A stretch of DNA of 46,016 nt, from positions 1,010,800-1,056,815 of the forward strand of contig CM030936.1 of assembly GCA_018136815.1 (NCBI GenBank). Reading direction: 5' to 3'. Shown piece after piece: positions 40,650-46,016 of this stretch (position 1 is the first letter of the stretch; each line of letters begins with the position of its first letter). The stretch comes from Isochrysis galbana. Lineage: Eukaryota > Haptophyta > Isochrysidales > Isochrysidaceae. A program made the translations under genes and the position numbers. Under the pieces are notes generated by a model. It saw only the letters and a list, made by a program, of their open reading frames with translations, searched no databases and was not told the origin of the DNA.

Positions 40650-41139
40650 CCTCTGACAATCTGACAATCCGTCACTAAGTCTGGGTGCCGCCCTTGCTTC
40701 CCAAAGTCTCCTAGGCATCTGAGTTTGATTGAGAACGGAGGTAGAATTATTGTATTGTTTGACCTATGGAGCGCACGTGCCACGACGGCTCACAAGCCGC
40801 AGGCAACCATCACCGCTGCGCCCCACCTGGGACGCCCCACGCCGCCTGAGGCGGCTCGTCAAAGAGCCCTCTCACAGCCCATCCAAACCACACCCGCGTG
40901 AGCGCGCGGGGTGGCAAGCACTGGCACCGAACGGGTTGCTACCATTTCTCTGCTCTCTGCGCAACATCTCAAATATCGAAAATAATTTCCCAAATCCTTG
41001 CCCGTCCCTAGGTACCGGCCACATGACGGCCTGCCCGCACACATAAGCCCAAACTGTTTAAGGTCTACTTGCTTGGTTACTTTCTCAATCGGCAGCTATC
41101 GTCAGGCACATGTACGGTCACGCTCCTGTTTGTGTGCCT
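40650..41139. other. Spacer downstream of the giant surface-protein gene
   Basis: No gene, RNA or repeat that I can support. It holds the 3' flank of the gene ending at 41140. Confidence 0.35.
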
Positions 41140-44100
41140 CTAGGGATGATTACCCATGACCTCCTCGACGCGTCGCCCAAGCAAGGCGTTGACTCCGGGA
41201 ATGGTTTGTGCCGGTGGCGGCAGAGGCGGAGGCGATGGTGGTGGCCGTGGAGGCGGCGGGGACGGCGGCGGCGGTGGTGTCGACGGTGGCGACGGTGGAG
41301 GGAAGGGGGGCGGGCCAGGAGGAGCAGGGGGGGAAGGGGGCGATGGCGGAAATGGTGGAGGGAAGGGCGGTGGCGATGGCACCGGCGGGTACGGTGGAGG
41401 GAACGGTGGCGGGTGTGGAGATGGTCCAAAAGGTGGGGGCGAGGGCGGCGACCCAGGAGGCTCATCGTAGTAGATGGCTGGGCGTGAGCAGTCGTCCCAA
41501 GGACCGCCGTTGTCCTTTTGATGATAGCACAAATAGAGGTAGTATGCATACCTCTTTGTGCCAGTGGTGGTACTGCCACCGTTGGAACCGTCCGTGATGA
41601 TCGAATACGATCCGGACTCGATACACGGCACGTCAATGAAGGTGTACGGATGATCGAGTCGCGGTGCAATGCCCGACTTGAAGTAAACCTGGGTCATGCT
41701 ATGATACTCATAGATGACGAGTAGGTATCGGTACTGAACATTGCACGGGCAAACATCGCGCAAGAACCCCTCCATCCCGGCGCGCACGACGCGAGTAGAG
41801 TTCTTGAAAACGCTGAGCGCCTTCGGCCCTTCCCGTGAAAAGACTTTGATTTGCGGCGAGATCGCTTGCCGCGGGCAGCCGAAGTCGGGGACATAGGCGT
41901 GAATAGAGATGCACCCGCCATTCTTGGGTGCATATTGGCAAGAAGGGTCTTGAACGCAAGCGTTGCACACAGCCTGGTTCTGCAGCGCTTGGTTAGGGGA
42001 GAGGATGTCGACGAAGTTGTTGACGTCGCCCACAGGATAGAGCTGCTGGCAGTAGTCTGTGAGCGTGCCTCCCTCGATCAAGACGCCTCCATGTGTAATC
42101 GTGGCGTACTCGACCGGAAGAGTGTAGTAGCCGATGCTCTCCTTCTCATACGAGTAGGTGCCAACCTTGAAGAAGGAAAGCCCCGTGGATGCGGTCACCA
42201 AGAAATGCACGTTCCATGACGTAAGAGGCATCGGACCGATAATCAATCCATCTCCACAGCACCTGTCCCAAGCCCAATGGGCCTCGATTTGGGCGGAGAG
42301 CGTAAATGGGCCCGAGTCGGACTCTACTAGGGTGTATTCATCCTTAAAGTCGTCGTTGTACTTATTCTCGTAGAAGAGCACCGGGTCTGTGGTGATCTCA
42401 TAAATCATCAGGATTCCCGGTCGGAACGACGTGTCCGCGTTCTGGCTAAAGATGCCAAACAACTGAGAGGCTTCGGCTGGCGAGAGGGACTCGAGCGCCT
42501 CCTTGGCAAGCTTCGCCTGCATCGGCGAGAAACAAGCGATCCTTGTTGTCACCTCTAGGAGGCCCGGGAAATCCGGGTTACCAATGCGAAGAGGGGTGTG
42601 AGGTCCGTCTCCGCCAGGCGGAGCGTTGTTCTTGGGCGGCGGTGGCGTTGTCTTCATTGAAGACACGTGTTCGCCTGTGGCCTCCGTGATAAAGGCGGCG
42701 ATGGCGGACTCGTACGCGTGGTAATCCTCGCGGCTCGGCAACGAGAAGAAGCGCTCAAAAAGCGCGGTGAAGGACACAATGGACAGACCGTGTGTGGTAA
42801 TCGTCATGTCGAGTACGCCACCCGATCCATCATTAGCCCGATCGATATGACCCATGAGGTACGTCTCGCCGATCGAGTCGACGAGTTGGTACACGACAAT
42901 CGAATCGTGACGATCAATGCCCGAGTTGGTCGACCATGGCTTAGGGAAGCCGTACGCGTAAAAGGCTTCTGCGCCAAAGAGCTCCTGAACGCACGACGCT
43001 TCTACACCCTCGGGCCCGTCGCCGTTTAGGCACCAAGTGTCGAAATGAGGGATGCCAAAGTTCTTGTCGTACCACATGCCCTCCCACTTGACTGTGTCGA
43101 CAGCGATCGTGTATTTCGGATGCCCCTCGGGGTAGATGGTAATGGGCTCCATTTTCTTCACCGCGGTATACGTACGCAGGTAAAAGGTTGAGAAGTCGAG
43201 CGGAGGAGTCAGCGGTGTCGAGAGAACCTCCGTGTTGTACTTAACGATGAGCTGGTTGATATTATGGTGCGCATGGATATCAAGGTAGTCGACCCGGGTG
43301 TGGAAGGTGTTGTTGGCCAATCCGGCACCCACGCATGCCGTGTTGTATGCTTGCAGCAGGCGACCCCGAGGGCCGAGCTCATCCTCGAATTGCAGGTAGC
43401 AGTCGCCGCCTGCGTGCACCTTGTCCCAGATGACGACCGTCAGATTGCCCATGCATGGAAAGTCTGGCGTCCCCGAGACACAGATGCCCATATTGCCATC
43501 GCCATCGAAGGGGGCCCAGCCACATCCCGGCTCGTTGATGCAAGCATGCTCGTATGTGTGAGCGGAGCAAACGTCGCAGCAGCGCTCCGTGGCGAGAGTA
43601 CCGATGCCGAGATTGAAGGTTACGTCGTATGGCTGGTTGTTGTTGCCCCAGACCGGGCGGCATGCACTATCAGAGTTGGACCACCCGCATTGCGAATCAC
43701 CAGCGCACTCACCGCAGTTGGTGTGCTTTGCGCAGTGGTCCGCACATCGCTCACAATCCAGAAAGATCCCGCCGTAGGGAGCCTCCGCGAGAATGTTCGC
43801 TTCGAAGGCGCCGCCCTCGGGGCGCGTAGGCGTCCAATGCGGCGTATTCCCCAGTCCGATGGGTTCTCCTGGTGCCCCGTCAAAGTATCCGTGGAGCCGG
43901 CGGCGAGTGGGCACGTCGCCCGGGTGGTTGCGTTGTTCGTTATGGTTGTTGAAGCCGGTGGTCTCATACGCGACTAGGGGGCACATGCTCGAGGTCAGCC
44001 CAAGACCGGGGTTGAGTACCGAGACGCCGTTGATGGCGCTGATGGAGTAGCCGAAGAGGGTGTTCCACTGAGGGACGCTGTAAGAGCGGATGGTGTTCGC

Positions 44101-46016
44101 CTGATTGGTCACGAAGGCCAGAGGATAATCGGCTGGGTACTTGATCTCGATTTTCAGGGTGCAAGCCGACTCGACGAAGCGGATGGTGATATACCAATTC
44201 GGAACAGAGTACTCGGCTGCGATGGCGGCGACGAGGTCGGCCCAATTACTGCTGCTGAGGATGCAGGAGGAGCTCACAACTGAGTAGTAGATTGTGTACC
44301 AGGTGGCGTCGTAACGCCAGTCCGAGGCGACGTGCATGGGAATGTCATAGTTGACTAGGCGGAATTCGGACTCGACGCCCGAGTTGCTCCACTGGTAGAT
44401 GCGCACACCCTGCACGACACCTGAGTTGGGGTTGTTGATATCGCCCGACATGCGTTTGGTGAGATGCTGGAAGTTAAGAATGAACGCATCGGCCTCGAGG
44501 AAGGGGAGCGGCCCCATGACGATGCCTGCGGTACAGCAAGCGAGCCAATTCCACTCGAAGAACCCGATGCCCGTGTGAAACTCGTATGAGTCCTTGCCAA
44601 AGGCGTCGTTCATTATACCCTTCGCTGTGAGAGTCTCGAACGAGTAGCCGGTTGCGGCCATCGGACCGGTTGTCGTGAGCTTCAGCTCGAGCGATCCGGC
44701 GGAGTCATCCCACGGCTGGTCGACCACGTAGAAGGCGTAGAGGAGGGCATCGCTATCACGGATAGCGAAGAGCGACACCATATTCCAAGTCTGCTGAGCA
44801 TACGCTGGCGCGGTGGGGAAGCTCTGCTCGTTGGGTCCGGTGTAGACAAACATGTTGGCCGAAAGCATGTACTCGTATGAGTAGGCGTAGAACACTTCCG
44901 CTCCATGGGCCAAGATCGTCTGGAAGTCGGCGGTGTAGCCCCACAAGCCGTTGGAGAGCTGTTCGCTCGTCCAAAACTTGGTGAAGAAGGATGTTTCGCC
45001 GGTCGGGATTGATGAGAAGGCGCCCATGCCGGCCCCGATATTTTCAGGAATTGCGAGCGCCGGGTGCCAAGAGGGGAAGACGTCTGCCGGATGCACCGGA
45101 CGCTCCTCATTGAAGTTGCCGGCGAAGGGTGCTGTCTCACCGCCCCACATCCACATACAGCAAAGCTCTTGGCCACTAGGAGGGCTGGAGGGAGGCGGTG
45201 ACGGCGAGGGTGAGGGCGGCGGTGAGGGCGGCGGGAGGGGGGGCGAGGACGGCGGCGGAGAGGGAGGTGGCCTTGGTAGACCGGTCGGCGGAGCGGGCGG
45301 CGGCGATGGCGAGGGTGGCGGTGGGGACGGTGGCGGGGATGGTGGAGGTTTGGGAGGCGGTGGCGACGGCGGGATGGGAATGCACTCTCCAACGGTGGCA
45401 CCGCCTATGAGGAAGTTGCGCCCAAAGGTGGACGTTGGATCAGTGCTTGCACCCTCGCTGACTTTGTACCTGCACAGTCGAGCACGGTGAACACGTTAGG
45501 CGGGGCGATCCGCTGTCCTGCTGCGGCGCGGCAGTGCACAGTCCACGAAATGCGTTTGGGGCTGCGGGACACACTTGAAGGTGATGCTGGATTGACCAGC
45601 TGGGAAGTCCATACAGATGAACTTCGGCATCGTCCGCCGGTAAGGATTGCCGATGAGCTCAGCCTTTCCCCCAAAAGTTGCCGGGTATTCTCCGACTGCG
45701 CTTCCAGTATCAAATTGGTTTGGCGTGCAGCTGATCGAGTCGTCATACCTGCCGAAGTTGACCACACCGCCAGAAACGCCATCGCTCGGGCAGGTGTCGT
45801 AGAGGTTGCAATTGTTGATGGGCGAGCTGGAGAGTGCGTTAGAGATAAGGACGACGTCATCAAAGTTGTCAGGGTTGTCTTGGCCGCGGCCCGGAAGGAG
45901 TCCCGTCACCTCGATACACTGGTTGCCTCCGTCGACAAACTCGGTGACACTCATGTAGTCACTAACATCGATATTGTCGCACATCTGAATGGCGAGTGAC
46001 TCGGTGGCCACGCTGA
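41140..46016 (-). CDS. Giant Cys- and Pro-rich extracellular/surface protein, 5' end outside the window
   Basis: Two exons are visible: 46016-45575 (partial) and 45469-41140; the join across a 105-bp intron (donor GTGTGT, acceptor TGTGCAG) reads SSITFK then YKVSEGAST. About 1589 residues are seen. Order: a Cys-containing domain (CDNIDVSDYMSVTEF, PKFICMDFPAG); a Pro-rich hinge of about 70 residues (PPSPPPPKPPPSPPP); a first large module; a Cys cluster like PSI/plexin repeats (CERCADHCAKHTNCGECAGD, CCDVCSAHTYEHACINEPGC); a second module repeating the first; another Cys cluster (CNACVQDPSCQYAPKNGGC); and a second Pro-rich tail ending VEEVMGNHP. The repeated modules share GAEVFYAYSYEY / GAEAFYAYGFPK and WLACCTAGIVMGPLP / WDRCCGDGLIIGPMP. 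Pro-rich SPPP tracts suggest hydroxyproline glycosylation, as in algal wall or scale proteins. No membrane segment is seen. Function unknown. Confidence 0.7.

Noticed and set aside
41156-41597. Gly-rich plus-strand ORF
   Set aside because: It is the complement of the Pro-rich tail of the surface protein; low complexity makes all frames open.
1-46016. CRISPR arrays, rRNA and tRNA genes
   Set aside because: No direct-repeat/spacer pattern and no tRNA cloverleaf or rRNA core sequence noticed on either strand; an automated RNA scan was not possible.

Overview
This is a nuclear window from a eukaryote. Genes have several exons with short GT-AG introns (about 83-408 bp, donors mostly GTGAG/GTAAG), and the intergenic DNA is full of retroelement debris. 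IFT172 shows the organism builds a cilium or flagellum. One gene (12487-11828) appears to carry an ER signal peptide, then a twin-arginine thylakoid-lumen signal. Another, of the START-like family, begins with a signal peptide. That points to an alga with a complex (secondary) plastid, such as a haptophyte or another flagellated chromist. Proline-rich Cys-containing surface proteins also occur in green algae, so the lineage is an inference.

Layout. 84-923 (+): the last three exons of an NPEPL1-like M17 aminopeptidase. 2187-2371: a small terminal-inverted-repeat element. 2573-4494: two intronless convergent ORFs sharing the tetramer CTAG as stop codons, an unknown internally duplicated protein and a membrane-anchored 2OG-Fe(II) oxygenase. 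4757-5870: eroded LINE 3' ends. 7475-6288 (-): an N-myristoylation-type cytosolic protein. 8397-9236 (+): a helical-repeat gene, frameshifted and cut by a fold-back repeat array (9234-10275). 10262-11673 (+): a 5'-truncated LINE. 12487-11828 (-): a lumenal-type protein with a TTAA-flanked element just upstream. 13500-15403: Gypsy-type debris. 19396-15758 (-): a complete ten-exon ABCG half-transporter (668 aa). 19466-21000: a complete non-autonomous retroposon and relatives. 21838-21229 (-): a two-exon acylated small protein. 22600-24100: LINE tails. 25048-24550 (-): a LYR-motif mitochondrial protein. 25784-26304 (+): an acidic protein with an SH3-like region. 26932-27031: a 100-N scaffold gap. 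28679-27963 (-): a START/SRPBCC protein. 29665-30563: a second complete retroposon. 36774-30862 (-): IFT172. 37150-40650: low-complexity DNA and a deleted chromovirus. 46016-41140 (-): a very large proline-rich surface protein, 5' end off the window.

The host genes are unrelated housekeeping or structural genes and form no operon or pathway. The coherent system here is the retroelement set: LINE 3' tails ending in sense-strand oligo(T), and short non-autonomous relatives with 18-19 bp target-site duplications. Their 5' ends are a row of three stem-loops whose paired arms differ in sequence between subfamilies while pairing is kept. Three further copies of this 5' leader each lie directly upstream, on the same strand, of Gypsy-derived sequence. 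All assignments come from reading the sequence; no database search was possible.
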